Source: CAYLOP01 sp964385305
GTDB taxonomy: Bacteria; Chloroflexota; Anaerolineae; Anaerolineales; E44-bin32
Assembly: GCA_964385305.1 (NCBI GenBank)
Contig: CAYLOP010000111.1
Coordinates: 1-10,131 of the forward strand
DNA: 10,131 nt
Reading direction: 5' to 3'
Part shown: positions 1-6,411 of the stretch, one piece after another
How positions within the stretch are numbered: position 1 is the first letter of the stretch
Layout: every line of letters starts with the position of its first letter
The notes under the pieces: generated by a model
Told to the model about the DNA's origin: nothing
Database searches by the model: none
What the model saw: only the letters and a program-made list of their open reading frames with translations
Translations under genes and position numbers: made by a program

Positions 1-970
1 TGTCGTACTACATGAGCTGGGACACAGTGTTGCTGCACAGCATTATGGTATCCCGGTGAAGCAAATCGTTCTTCTACCAATCGGTGGTGTAGCACAGCTC
101 TCCCAGATTCCGGAAAAGCCACGAATGGAGTTCACAATTGCCATAGCCGGCCCGCTGGTCAACTTCCTGCTGGCTATCCTGTTCTTTCTGGGTGGGTTGA
201 TCCTAGGGTTGGACATGAACCCGAGCCGGATAGAGACTCTGGTCGCGAACATGTCAACATGGACCCCTCGTTCCATTCTGGTATATATTTTCATCTCCAA
301 TCTTTTCCTCGGACTGTTCAACCTGCTGCCTGCGTTTCCGATGGATGGCGGGCGTGTACTCCGCGCTGCACTTGCCACACGCATGTCATACGACCGCGCT
401 ACAGCGACGGCTGTGAACTTGGGTCAATCTATGGCGTGGGTCCTGGGGTTGTTGGGATTCCTGCAGGGAAGTCTCATGCTGATCCTCATTGCGATTTTTA
501 TCTACTTCGGTGCGGGGCAGGAAGGTCAGGTTGTTCAATTCCGGAGGGCGCTGCAAGGATTGCGCGTGGAGCATGCGTATTCTCGTCAACCTCAACGTTT
601 GAATATTGGCGATACGCTTCATGATGCCGTTCGGCTTACGTTGAGCACACCCCAAACGAGCTTCTCTGTGTGCGATGGCGAGAAGCTGGTCGGCTTGCTG
701 ACACAAAAGCACCTGATCCAGGCACTTGATGAGCAGGGGCCTGAATCGACACTGGGCAGTGTTGCATTATTGGACGTGGATGCTGTATCGCTGAAGGATG
801 AACTCATCCTTGTTCAGCGTAAGCTCGCCGCGCAGGAGACCGAAGCCTTACCAGTCATGGATGATGACCATATTGTTGGACTGATCACGAGCCAGGATAT
901 CGTTGAAGCGTATCGAATCGTTTCGAGCCGAACGGGTCATTGGCGCGAGGCGAGGCATTTACGCGGGTAG
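1..970 (+). CDS. Site-2 protease-type M50 membrane metalloprotease with CBS domains (5' partial)
   Basis: Intramembrane zinc metalloprotease of the M50/S2P family, which cleaves membrane-embedded substrates such as anti-sigma factors; the substrate here is unknown. The reading frame is open to the left edge (first full codon at 2), so the gene starts outside the window and 322 residues are visible. The zinc motif HELGH is encoded at 11-25, a GPLVN motif follows at about residues 50-54, and NLLPAFPMDGGR at about 107-118 supplies the third ligand, Asp115. Hydrophobic segments lie near residues 46-70, 90-110 and 143-170. The last ~110 residues look like two CBS motifs (ends resembling LVGLLTQKHL and HIVGLITSQDIVEAY), typical of the CBS-containing branch that may sense nucleotides. 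The GTG at 56 is an internal Val, not the start. Family call is firm; the physiological role is not known. Confidence 0.93.
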   Translation, partial: VVLHELGHSVAAQHYGIPVKQIVLLPIGGVAQLSQIPEKPRMEFTIAIAGPLVNFLLAILFFLGGLILGLDMNPSRIETLVANMSTWTPRSILVYIFISNLFLGLFNLLPAFPMDGGRVLRAALATRMSYDRATATAVNLGQSMAWVLGLLGFLQGSLMLILIAIFIYFGAGQEGQVVQFRRALQGLRVEHAYSRQPQRLNIGDTLHDAVRLTLSTPQTSFSVCDGEKLVGLLTQKHLIQALDEQGPESTLGSVALLDVDAVSLKDELILVQRKLAAQETEALPVMDDDHIVGLITSQDIVEAYRIVSSRTGHWREARHLRG

Positions 971-1165
971 ATCTCCTGCCTAAAGCGGATTCACGTTCTC
1001 CACTACGTTATCTCAATATATAAGGTTTTATGAGACGCTCACGGAATCGACCCACGGCGCACATGCGAAAGGGAGGGTGTTTTTGGTCTGGGTCTTGCGA
1101 CTTAATATGGGCAACAGAGGATGACGTTAATAGGAAAATCGGATTGTTGCGTTGTGGAAAGGTTG

Positions 1166-1174
1166 TGATACACT
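1166..1174 (+). promoter_or_regulatory. Candidate extended -10 promoter of the response regulator
   Basis: TGATACACT has the extended -10 form TGN followed by TACACT (4 of 6 to consensus). A weak -35, TTGCGT at 1147-1152, is 16 bases upstream. Transcription would start near 1181, about 28 bases before the ATG at 1209. Inferred by eye from motif and spacing only. Confidence 0.4.
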
Positions 1175-1208
1175 ACCAAAAGCACTGAGAACCAACAGGG
1201 AGACCTGT

Positions 1209-1595
1209 ATGCCCTCAGAAAATAAACGCGTCGTTTGTATCGAAGATGAACCTGAGATGATCGATCTCGTCCGTCTGATTTTAAGTCGGAAAGGTTTTGA
1301 CGTGATTGGTGCGAATGGGGGAATTGAGGGTTTAGAGGTGGTGCGTGAAGAAGAGCCCGACTTGATCCTGCTGGATCTCATGATGCCGGATATGGATGGT
1401 TGGGAGGTATACCAGCAAATCAAGGCGGATGCCAAATTACGTAGCATCCCGGTTGTTGTGGTTACGGCCAAGGCGCAATCGATCGATAAAGTGTTGGGGC
1501 TGCACATCGCCAAGGTTGACGATTACATCACCAAGCCGTTCGGCCCACAGGAACTGCTGGACAGTGTGGAGCAGATACTGGGTCAGAGCGAATAA
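1209..1595 (+). CDS. Stand-alone response regulator receiver domain protein (CheY-like)
   Basis: A 128-aa protein made of one receiver (REC) domain and nothing else. It would accept a phosphoryl group from a histidine kinase and signal by protein contact, since there is no DNA-binding or enzymatic output domain. The conserved residues are present: acidic pair Glu12/Asp13, phospho-acceptor Asp56 in LILLDLMMPDMDG, Thr86, Tyr106 and Lys109 in DDYITKPF. The start is ATG 1209, preceded by AGGGAGA at 1197-1203 with 5 bases of spacing; the frame is open further up to a GTG at 1152, but that start has no ribosome site and would add 19 residues outside the domain. No histidine kinase lies in the window, so this is an orphan regulator here. 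It is framed by its own candidate promoter and a strong terminator, suggesting a monocistronic unit. Confidence 0.93.
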   Translation: MPSENKRVVCIEDEPEMIDLVRLILSRKGFDVIGANGGIEGLEVVREEEPDLILLDLMMPDMDGWEVYQQIKADAKLRSIPVVVVTAKAQSIDKVLGLHIAKVDDYITKPFGPQELLDSVEQILGQSE

Positions 1596-1617
1596 CGGTC
1601 CGATTTTACAATTCCGT

Positions 1618-1643
1618 AGGGCGGCCAAGGTCGCCCTTTTTTT
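1618..1643 (+). terminator. Intrinsic terminator after the response regulator
   Basis: Stem AGGGCG (1618-1623) pairs perfectly with CGCCCT (1632-1637) around an 8-base loop, followed at once by a T run at 1637-1643. It begins 22 bases after the response regulator stop. Its T run ends only 15 bases before the start codon of the next gene. Confidence 0.88.
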
Positions 1644-1658
1644 CATCTGGGAGAGCGG

Positions 1659-2030
1659 ATGGCGCACTGGGTGCGTGTTATCAATCACTCACATGACGGA
1701 CAGGATTTGATCGAGGCATTCTGGTGTCAGTCCTATCTATGTCGATTGCGTGGTTTGATGTTCCGGCGGAAATTACAGGCGGGCAGAGGCCTGCTCCTGG
1801 TTGATGCGCAGGAGAGCCTCTCAGGTGCGGCGATCCATATGTGGGCGGTTTTCATGGACTTGGGTGTGCTGTGGATCAACGACGCGATGCGTGTGGTAGA
1901 CTGTACGATCGCGAGACCCTGGCGCATTTATTTCCCTTCAGCACCGGCGCGATTTGTGCTTGAAGGATCGCCGGAGATCCTTAAGCTTGTAGCGATTGGG
2001 GATGTTTTGGAGTTCAGGCATGAAGGCTAG
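1659..2030 (+). CDS. DUF192 family protein
   Basis: A 123-aa protein of the DUF192 (COG1430) family, a small beta-rich fold of unknown biochemical function found in bacteria and archaea. The family pattern is visible: RLRGLMFRRKL near residues 29-39, GRGLLLV at 42-48, a hydrophobic stretch IHMWAVFMDLGVLWIND at 59-75, and ARFVLEGSP at 97-105 followed by an ending close to IGDVLEF. Many family members have a signal peptide or lipoprotein signal; this one has none and should be cytoplasmic, unless the start is misjudged. The ATG at 1659 is supported by GGGAG at 1649-1653, 5 bases upstream. The last 11 bases overlap the start of the LysM/M23 gene, suggesting coupled translation and perhaps a cell-envelope role. 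The terminator just before it means its transcript must come from read-through or a promoter I cannot see. Confidence 0.85.
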   Translation: MAHWVRVINHSHDGQDLIEAFWCQSYLCRLRGLMFRRKLQAGRGLLLVDAQESLSGAAIHMWAVFMDLGVLWINDAMRVVDCTIARPWRIYFPSAPARFVLEGSPEILKLVAIGDVLEFRHEG

Positions 2031-3417
2031 GGGTAAGCTTGTCATTCTGTTTTTACTCGTAACACTTGTAAGCCCCACAATGTATGCTGGTGCGCAATCG
2101 GAAGGTCCATACTATGTGATCCAACCCGGGGACACGCTCTCTGCCATCTCAAGTGCATTTGGTACAACGGTTCAGCGTTTGATACAAGCCAACAACATCG
2201 CCGATCCCTCTGTGATTTTCCCAGGGATGGAGATCACCATCCCTGGATTCGAGGGGATCGAGGGGGAATTGATCTTACGAGAAGTTCAATATGGCGAGAA
2301 CCTCTCGAGTCTCAGTGTACGGCATGGTATCCCTGTTGCCGATCTTGTACGCTTGAATCGCATCGTTAACCCGCAACGAATATACGCTGGCCAACGCTTC
2401 ATCCTGCCAGCTGGGCAGGCCGATGATTCCGAAACGGGACTGGTTTCTTTGAGACTGCCCCAGCCTGGAGACAGCCGGCTGTCGCTTGCTGTTGAAGCTT
2501 CGGTTAATCCGTGGCACATCGAGGATATAGAGTCAGAGAAGCATTCAGCCTGGGTGATGCCTGGCACGCCAGTGATGCTGCCCGCGATGGAGCGGTTATC
2601 GAGTGCACTGCCCGATCCGGTTATTGGCGTGGAACTCCGTCCTCTGCCACTTGTCCAGGGGCATACGACAGTAGTACAAGTAGAGGCAAATTCTGTCGTT
2701 TCCGTGGAAGGGATGCTCGGAGAAGCAACCCTGCATTTCTTCCCGAGCGACGCGCAGCGCTTCACCGCATTACAAGGTATTCATGCGATGGAAGAGCCAG
2801 GGCTGCAAGACCTTTTGATTAGTTTCCACGATGAAAGCGATCGGGAGCTATACGCCTTTAGTCAGCCAGTGATGATGGTTGAGGGTGGTTATGGTTTCGA
2901 ATATGTCAATGGCGTTCCACCCGCAACTGTCAATCCCGATACGATAGCGGTGGAGCAGGCGCAGGTCGAAGCAGCCCTTGCTCCAGTATCGCCGCAAAAA
3001 TATTGGGAAGGAACCTTTCGGTACCCCTCGGATTATTACACCGATAGTTTTATCTCCATCTTTGGCACGCGGCGCAGCTATAACTGGGGCGCTCTGAGCT
3101 ACTATCACACGGGTGTGGATTTCTATGCGGGGACGGGTGTTTCGATCCTTGCGCCTGCGGCCGGTGTGGTGGCGCTGACTGGAGAACAGGTTGTTCGGGG
3201 GAACTTCACATACATCGACCATGGGTGGGGTGTGTACAGCGGGTACTTCCACCAGTCGGAGATCTTGGTTGAGGTGGGTGACGTTGTCGAGCCGGGGCAG
3301 GTAATTGGCCTGGTGGGCAATACAGGACGCTCAACGGGGGCGCATCTGCACTGGGAAATCTGGGTGGGTGGTGTGCCCATTGATCCACTCGATTGGGTAG
3401 ATACTCCCTACCCCTAA
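2020..3417 (+). CDS. Secreted peptidoglycan endopeptidase with two LysM repeats and an M23 domain
   Basis: A 465-aa exported cell-wall enzyme. Residues 1-25 form a signal peptide (MKARGK, then a hydrophobic core, with a likely cut after AGA). LysM repeats at about 31-76 and 87-130 (YYVIQPGDTLSAIS and REVQYGENLSSLS openings) bind peptidoglycan. Residues ~135-330 are beta-rich and include a segment I associate with N-terminal domains of M23 peptidases. The C-terminal M23 (LytM-type) domain has all zinc and catalytic positions: His363 and Asp367 in HTGVDF, His411 in YFHQS, His442 and His444 in HLHWE. It should therefore be active, cleaving peptide cross-links. The ATG at 2020 is chosen over the in-frame TTG at 1996 because it has GGAG at 2009-2012, 7 bases upstream, and starts exactly at the signal peptide. 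It overlaps the DUF192 gene by 11 bases. Confidence 0.94.
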   Translation: MKARGKLVILFLLVTLVSPTMYAGAQSEGPYYVIQPGDTLSAISSAFGTTVQRLIQANNIADPSVIFPGMEITIPGFEGIEGELILREVQYGENLSSLSVRHGIPVADLVRLNRIVNPQRIYAGQRFILPAGQADDSETGLVSLRLPQPGDSRLSLAVEASVNPWHIEDIESEKHSAWVMPGTPVMLPAMERLSSALPDPVIGVELRPLPLVQGHTTVVQVEANSVVSVEGMLGEATLHFFPSDAQRFTALQGIHAMEEPGLQDLLISFHDESDRELYAFSQPVMMVEGGYGFEYVNGVPPATVNPDTIAVEQAQVEAALAPVSPQKYWEGTFRYPSDYYTDSFISIFGTRRSYNWGALSYYHTGVDFYAGTGVSILAPAAGVVALTGEQVVRGNFTYIDHGWGVYSGYFHQSEILVEVGDVVEPGQVIGLVGNTGRSTGAHLHWEIWVGGVPIDPLDWVDTPYP

Positions 3418-3448
3418 GCGAATGACTGGTCGTTGATGGAAAGGCAAA

Positions 3449-3474
3449 CCTCATATCGGGGGCGAAGTATGAGG
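3449..3474. other. Hairpin between convergent genes
   Basis: CCTCATA (3449-3455) and TATGAGG (3468-3474) form a perfect 7-bp stem with a 12-base loop. It lies in the 126-base gap between the convergent M23 and DUF2007-like genes, 32 bases after the M23 stop. There is no T run on either strand, so a terminator role is only possible, not shown. Confidence 0.35.
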
Positions 3475-3543
3475 CGGTGATGGTCTCGAAAAGCGGGCTT
3501 AAACGATCTATTTTGCATAAGGTTTTAATAGAATAGAGATTCG

Positions 3544-3786
3544 TCAGCTTTCATCTTCCAATGCGCCGCTGTGATATTGGGTCAGGATCTCACGAGCGAG
3601 ATCTTCCTGGTCCTTAGGCACAAGGATGTCGACGTCGCCCAAGGGGCCGATGCTAATTCCGATGCTCTTTGCAGCAGCCTCTTGAGATAGCATCACACGC
3701 AAGCCTCTTGACTCGAGCAAGCCGCGCAGAATCTCCGCTTGCAAAGCGCCAGAGGTTGTCTCCACTATAATAAAATCCTCGTTCAT
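3544..3786 (-). CDS. DUF2007-like small protein
   Basis: An 80-aa acidic cytoplasmic protein that resembles the DUF2007 family (annotated as putative signal-transducing proteins; no defined activity). The family-like pattern is ETTSGALQAEILRGLLESRG near residues 9-28, a short strand RVMLSQ, then IGPLGDVDILVPKDQEDLAREIL at 46-68, which fits a small beta-alpha-beta ferredoxin-like fold. The frame stays open upstream to 3933, but the start at 3786 is chosen because AAGGAGG lies 4 bases before this ATG and the conserved domain begins directly after it; the upstream extension overlaps the divergent gene and has no family character. It is divergent from the unknown gene at 3857, with the promoters of both in the 70 bases between. 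Function is unknown. Confidence 0.82.
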   Translation of the reverse strand: MNEDFIIVETTSGALQAEILRGLLESRGLRVMLSQEAAAKSIGISIGPLGDVDILVPKDQEDLAREILTQYHSGALEDES

Positions 3787-3809
3787 CGTGCCTCCTTCGC
3801 ATCGCTTGT

Positions 3810-3817
3810 AGTATAAT
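3810..3817. promoter_or_regulatory. Overlapping divergent -10 elements
   Basis: The eight bases AGTATAAT hold a consensus plus-strand -10 (TATAAT, 3812-3817), placing transcription start near 3824 and 33 bases before the ATG at 3857. Read on the minus strand, TATACT (3815-3810) is a good -10 for the DUF2007-like gene starting at 3786. Neither direction has a convincing -35; the best minus-strand match is TTTATG at 3838-3833, 17 bases away. If both are used, the two polymerases would compete for the same DNA. Confidence 0.45.
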
Positions 3818-3856
3818 GGCAAAGTGTTTCCCCATAAAATAGGCTGATTATTCGTT

Positions 3857-5452
3857 ATGTTGTTTAGTTCAAGTCTCTCATATGAGTCATATTGGTCAGA
3901 ATTTGAGATCACGGATGATGATCTAGATTTCATTTACAACCTTCTGCTCGAGCGCGAAATTCCATTGCAAACGAGGGAAATGAGCGCGGCGTTGGTGCAA
4001 TACCGACTGGGGCGGCTGGAGGAGGAGGCGAAGCAGGCGAACGAATCCGAGCATAGCATCTATCTCCCAATAGACGAATACACCGTGGGTCAAGAGCTGG
4101 TATTTCCCGCAATTGGGAATCTGGTAGGCTCTGTTGTAAGCGTTCGGGCGGGCGAGAATCCGGATGTGGGTCCGTTCAAGGTAATCCAGGTATCATTTGG
4201 CGATGATAGCCAGGTACGTGAGTTCGCCTCGTGCCTGGAAGACCATATCCTCAACCAACCGCCCGAACCGGATGAGGAATTGGATGCCCTTAGGTCGGTT
4301 GAAGGGGTAATCGAGGCATACGGGACATCCATCTCCGAACGGATAGAAGTACGCCTATACAAGGCAGATGACATCAGCAATATTGCTGGAAAGTGGTTCC
4401 CAACTGCGCTGCTTGCGGAGATCCATGAAGGTCATTTGAATTTAGCCGAAGCTGTGCTTGACGTATCCGAGGGCGGACCGCTTGCTACCAAAGAGCTTCT
4501 GGACCACATGGAAATGCCTGCCAGCATCGATCCATTGCTCTGGGAATTCTCCCTCGATTATGCGCTTCAAGAGGATGACCGCTTCGATGAGGTTGGTCCG
4601 GCAGGGCAGACGATGTGGTTCTTGAAGCGGGTTGAACCGCCGGAGGTGCTGTATACACCACCGCGTCTCGAGTGTAATGCGCCTCCTGTCGATCGCAGGT
4701 CTCTCACAAATGATCTGCTTTCCCTCGAACAGAAATTAGACGACGAGCTTAGCAAATCCTCCCCGATCGAGGAGTATTTAGACGAAGTTGTCATATCCCT
4801 GCTTTTCCCGCACTGGCGAGTTGGGGCGCTTCCCTTATCGGCTCGCTTGCGTCCGTTTTTTCCGACGGCCTACGAAGCACCTCGTATTCGTTTCATTCTC
4901 CAGGATGGTCACAGCGGTGATGAATTCCCAGGGTGGGTTGTGCGTGAGAAGGGGTATGTTTTTGGGCTGGATCAATGGTATCAGCGCTATGATATTCCTA
5001 CTGGGGGCCTGGTCAAAATCCGGCGAGGCGAGCAAGCCGGTAAGGTGATCATTGAAGCAGAGAATCGTCAGAACCGCAGTGATTGGATTCGCACGGTCAC
5101 GATCGATGAAGATGGGAATATCGGTTTCACCATGCTCAAACAAACCATCGGATCCGCGTATGATGATTTAATGGTGGTAGGATTGATCGACCCTGTCGCG
5201 CTTGACGAAGCATGGTTACGAGGAAAGCAGCGTCATCTTTCTATCGACCGGCTAGTGGCGTATGTGTTTCGAGAATTGGCTCGACTAACACCGCAGAGCG
5301 CCGTGCATGCTCAATCACTCTATTCGGGCGTGAATGTCATCCAACGTTTGCCCCCGGAGACCGTTTTTGCAGAGCTAACCACACAGCACTATTATGAGCA
5401 TGTGGGCGATCTGTACTGGCGTTTTGACCAAGGAGCATGGAGTCGAGAATGA
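3857..5452 (+). CDS. Conserved-looking unknown protein with possible winged-helix and small-barrel modules
   Basis: A 531-aa acidic protein without signal peptide or membrane segment. I recognise the style from Chloroflexota genomes but know no assigned function. Visible modules: a helical N-terminus (ITDDDLDFIYNLLLEREIPL, about 18-37) that could be a winged helix; a beta-rich stretch at about 75-124 (YTVGQELVFPAIGN, then GSVVSVR and FKVIQVSFG) that looks like a small SH3- or Tudor-type barrel; residues about 194-258, ending RFDEVGPAGQTMWFLKRVE, resembling HARE-type winged helices; a region at 311-400 with SLLFPHWR, APRIRF, GWVVR and FGLDQWY; and a C-terminal helical unit at about 463-523 ending GDLYWRF. 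All domain names are inference. The ATG at 3857 has no clear ribosome site. The stop overlaps the next start in ATGA, so the pair is an operon. Confidence 0.85.
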   Translation: MLFSSSLSYESYWSEFEITDDDLDFIYNLLLEREIPLQTREMSAALVQYRLGRLEEEAKQANESEHSIYLPIDEYTVGQELVFPAIGNLVGSVVSVRAGENPDVGPFKVIQVSFGDDSQVREFASCLEDHILNQPPEPDEELDALRSVEGVIEAYGTSISERIEVRLYKADDISNIAGKWFPTALLAEIHEGHLNLAEAVLDVSEGGPLATKELLDHMEMPASIDPLLWEFSLDYALQEDDRFDEVGPAGQTMWFLKRVEPPEVLYTPPRLECNAPPVDRRSLTNDLLSLEQKLDDELSKSSPIEEYLDEVVISLLFPHWRVGALPLSARLRPFFPTAYEAPRIRFILQDGHSGDEFPGWVVREKGYVFGLDQWYQRYDIPTGGLVKIRRGEQAGKVIIEAENRQNRSDWIRTVTIDEDGNIGFTMLKQTIGSAYDDLMVVGLIDPVALDEAWLRGKQRHLSIDRLVAYVFRELARLTPQSAVHAQSLYSGVNVIQRLPPETVFAELTTQHYYEHVGDLYWRFDQGAWSRE

Positions 5453-5895
5453 GTTCTTCTCAGGCTTCTCTGGCTGGTTTGCTAACGCGGCCCACATTGA
5501 ATACGAAATTCCACATCGATTACGAATGGTGGGATAGGGCTGACAGAGATCTCGAAGTCTACCTCCGCAGTCACCTATGCCCGAAGCATCAGGAAGCGTA
5601 CTCAGAGATTGATGCTGACGCGGCGGTGGATTATGTGGACCCCAAAACCGCGGAGGTGACGAAGGTCATCGGCATCCGGCATACGCTCATCTCCCATTGT
5701 GCAAAACAACCTGACTATCTCACACCTCAGACGACCCTGGTGAACGCCGTTTTCCGGGTTTTTCTGGCGAACAACAACACCCCACTTTCGCCTTTGGAGT
5801 TGGCAGAGATCCTGGGTCGACCCGCTCGCACCATCCTGCGCACGTTATCCGGCAGCAGGGTGTATAAAGGCATCCGCCCGATCCTTTGGAAGTAG
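5449..5895 (+). CDS. Small unknown protein with a C-terminal HTH-like segment
   Basis: A 148-aa cytoplasmic protein, unrecognised by name, encoded directly after the 531-aa protein. Near residues 113-137 LSPLELAEILGRPARTILRTLSG reads like the two helices and turn of a helix-turn-helix, followed by a short basic strand region (RVYKGIRPILWK), as in a small winged helix. Residues Cys44-x2-His47 and His83-Cys84 could form a metal site, though this is only spacing of suitable residues. The frame also offers ATG 5437, but AAGGAG there is a single base away; ATG 5449 has GGAG (5439-5442) at 6 bases and forms the ATGA overlap with the upstream stop, so I choose it. Co-translation with its neighbour suggests the two proteins work together. 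No terminator is evident after it. Confidence 0.85.
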   Translation: MSSSQASLAGLLTRPTLNTKFHIDYEWWDRADRDLEVYLRSHLCPKHQEAYSEIDADAAVDYVDPKTAEVTKVIGIRHTLISHCAKQPDYLTPQTTLVNAVFRVFLANNNTPLSPLELAEILGRPARTILRTLSGSRVYKGIRPILWK

Positions 5896-5950
5896 GGTGC
5901 AGCACAGTTGCCTCCCTCCCTAACTACTCGTTTCTTCTCCTAGTTCAGTA

Positions 5951-5970
5951 TATAATTGGCGCGGCCGCGC
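5951..5970 (+). promoter_or_regulatory. Promoter of tRNA-Arg with GC-rich discriminator
   Basis: TATAAT at 5951-5956 is a perfect -10. The bases around the expected transcription start (near 5963) are a 12-base palindrome, GCGCGGCCGCGC (5959-5970). A GC-rich stretch between -10 and +1 is typical of stable-RNA promoters under stringent control. I find no good -35; the region upstream is pyrimidine-rich. Confidence 0.6.
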
Positions 5971-5992
5971 GCTGGAAAGATGTGAGCGTCTT

Positions 5993-6066
5993 GCCCCTGT
6001 AGCTCAAGTGGACAGAGCACCGGACTTCTAATCCGACGGTTCCGCGTTCGAGTCGCGGCAGGGGCG
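5993..6066 (+). tRNA. tRNA-Arg (anticodon UCU)
   Basis: A complete 74-base cloverleaf. The acceptor arms GCCCCTG (5993-5999) and CAGGGGC (6059-6065) pair fully, with discriminator G at 6066. The D stem is GCTC/GAGC. The anticodon loop CTTCTAA (6025-6031) has TCT at 6027-6029, reading Arg AGA and AGG codons. The T stem CCGCG/CGCGG encloses loop TTCGAGT, and the variable loop is 5 bases. The outer anticodon-stem pair (27-43) is a C-A mismatch. CCA is not encoded (CCT follows), so it must be added after transcription. Confidence 0.96.
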
Positions 6067-6411
6067 CCTCCTTCCCTTTTCCCGGCGGGCTCGTCGCCCT
6101 CCCGAAAGGGATTTCCCACAGGCACGATGTTCGAATATTCCATTCAAGGCAAGTACGTTTGGACTGCTATTCTCGTGCGGAAGCCATAGGATCGCCGCTC
6201 AGACTTTGCGTGTATATACCCCATATGTCTATCCAAGGTGCATTCATGGGTAGAACGTGCCAATATGGTGTAGATCCACGCGTTTACATGCTGTGCGACC
6301 GATCGCGTCACGCCCGAAATGCACGGTGGGTGTTTCGGGTAACGCTCTTACAGGTGAAATTGCAGATGTGACTAACCTGTAGGTGTGATTCAGGATGCAC
6401 TCAATCGACTT
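6067..6411. other. Intergenic region without a convincing gene
   Basis: About 345 bases between the tRNA and the convergent uvrB stop. Open frames here (for example 6159-6371, plus) have no ribosome site or recognisable domain. Just after the tRNA, 6083-6110 holds short GC-rich stems (GGCG/CGCC and TCCC-GAAA-GGGA) with only a weak T stretch, a possible tRNA transcript end. Near uvrB there are two further hairpins, listed separately. I see no repeat or attachment-site signature flanking the tRNA. Confidence 0.6.
6312..6383 (-). other. Two tandem hairpins downstream of uvrB
   Basis: Reading away from the uvrB stop, the first hairpin pairs 6383-6375 with 6355-6347 (core ACCTGTA/TACAGGT, 9 pairs counting one wobble, 19-base loop). 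The second pairs CCCGAAA (6313-6319) with TTTCGGG (6333-6339). Neither has a T run after it on the minus strand, so these are candidates for transcript-end structures rather than proven intrinsic terminators. Confidence 0.4.

Noticed and set aside
3206..3454. Several minus-strand open frames opposite the LysM/M23 gene
   Set aside because: They are antisense to a fully supported gene and show no start signals or domains.
3507..3532. TCTATT/AATAGA inverted repeat in the convergent gap
   Set aside because: Six A/T-rich pairs with a 14-base loop are too weak to call a structure.
3787..3933. Upstream extension of the DUF2007-like frame to 129 codons
   Set aside because: It overlaps the divergent gene and its promoter, lacks family similarity, and the internal ATG at 3786 has a strong AAGGAGG.
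5993..6066. tRNA gene as an integration site with an adjacent mobile element
   Set aside because: No integrase gene and no direct repeat of the tRNA 3' end is visible downstream within the window.
6159..6371. 70-codon plus-strand open frame between the tRNA and uvrB
   Set aside because: No ribosome site, no recognisable composition or motif, and its end runs through the hairpins beyond uvrB.
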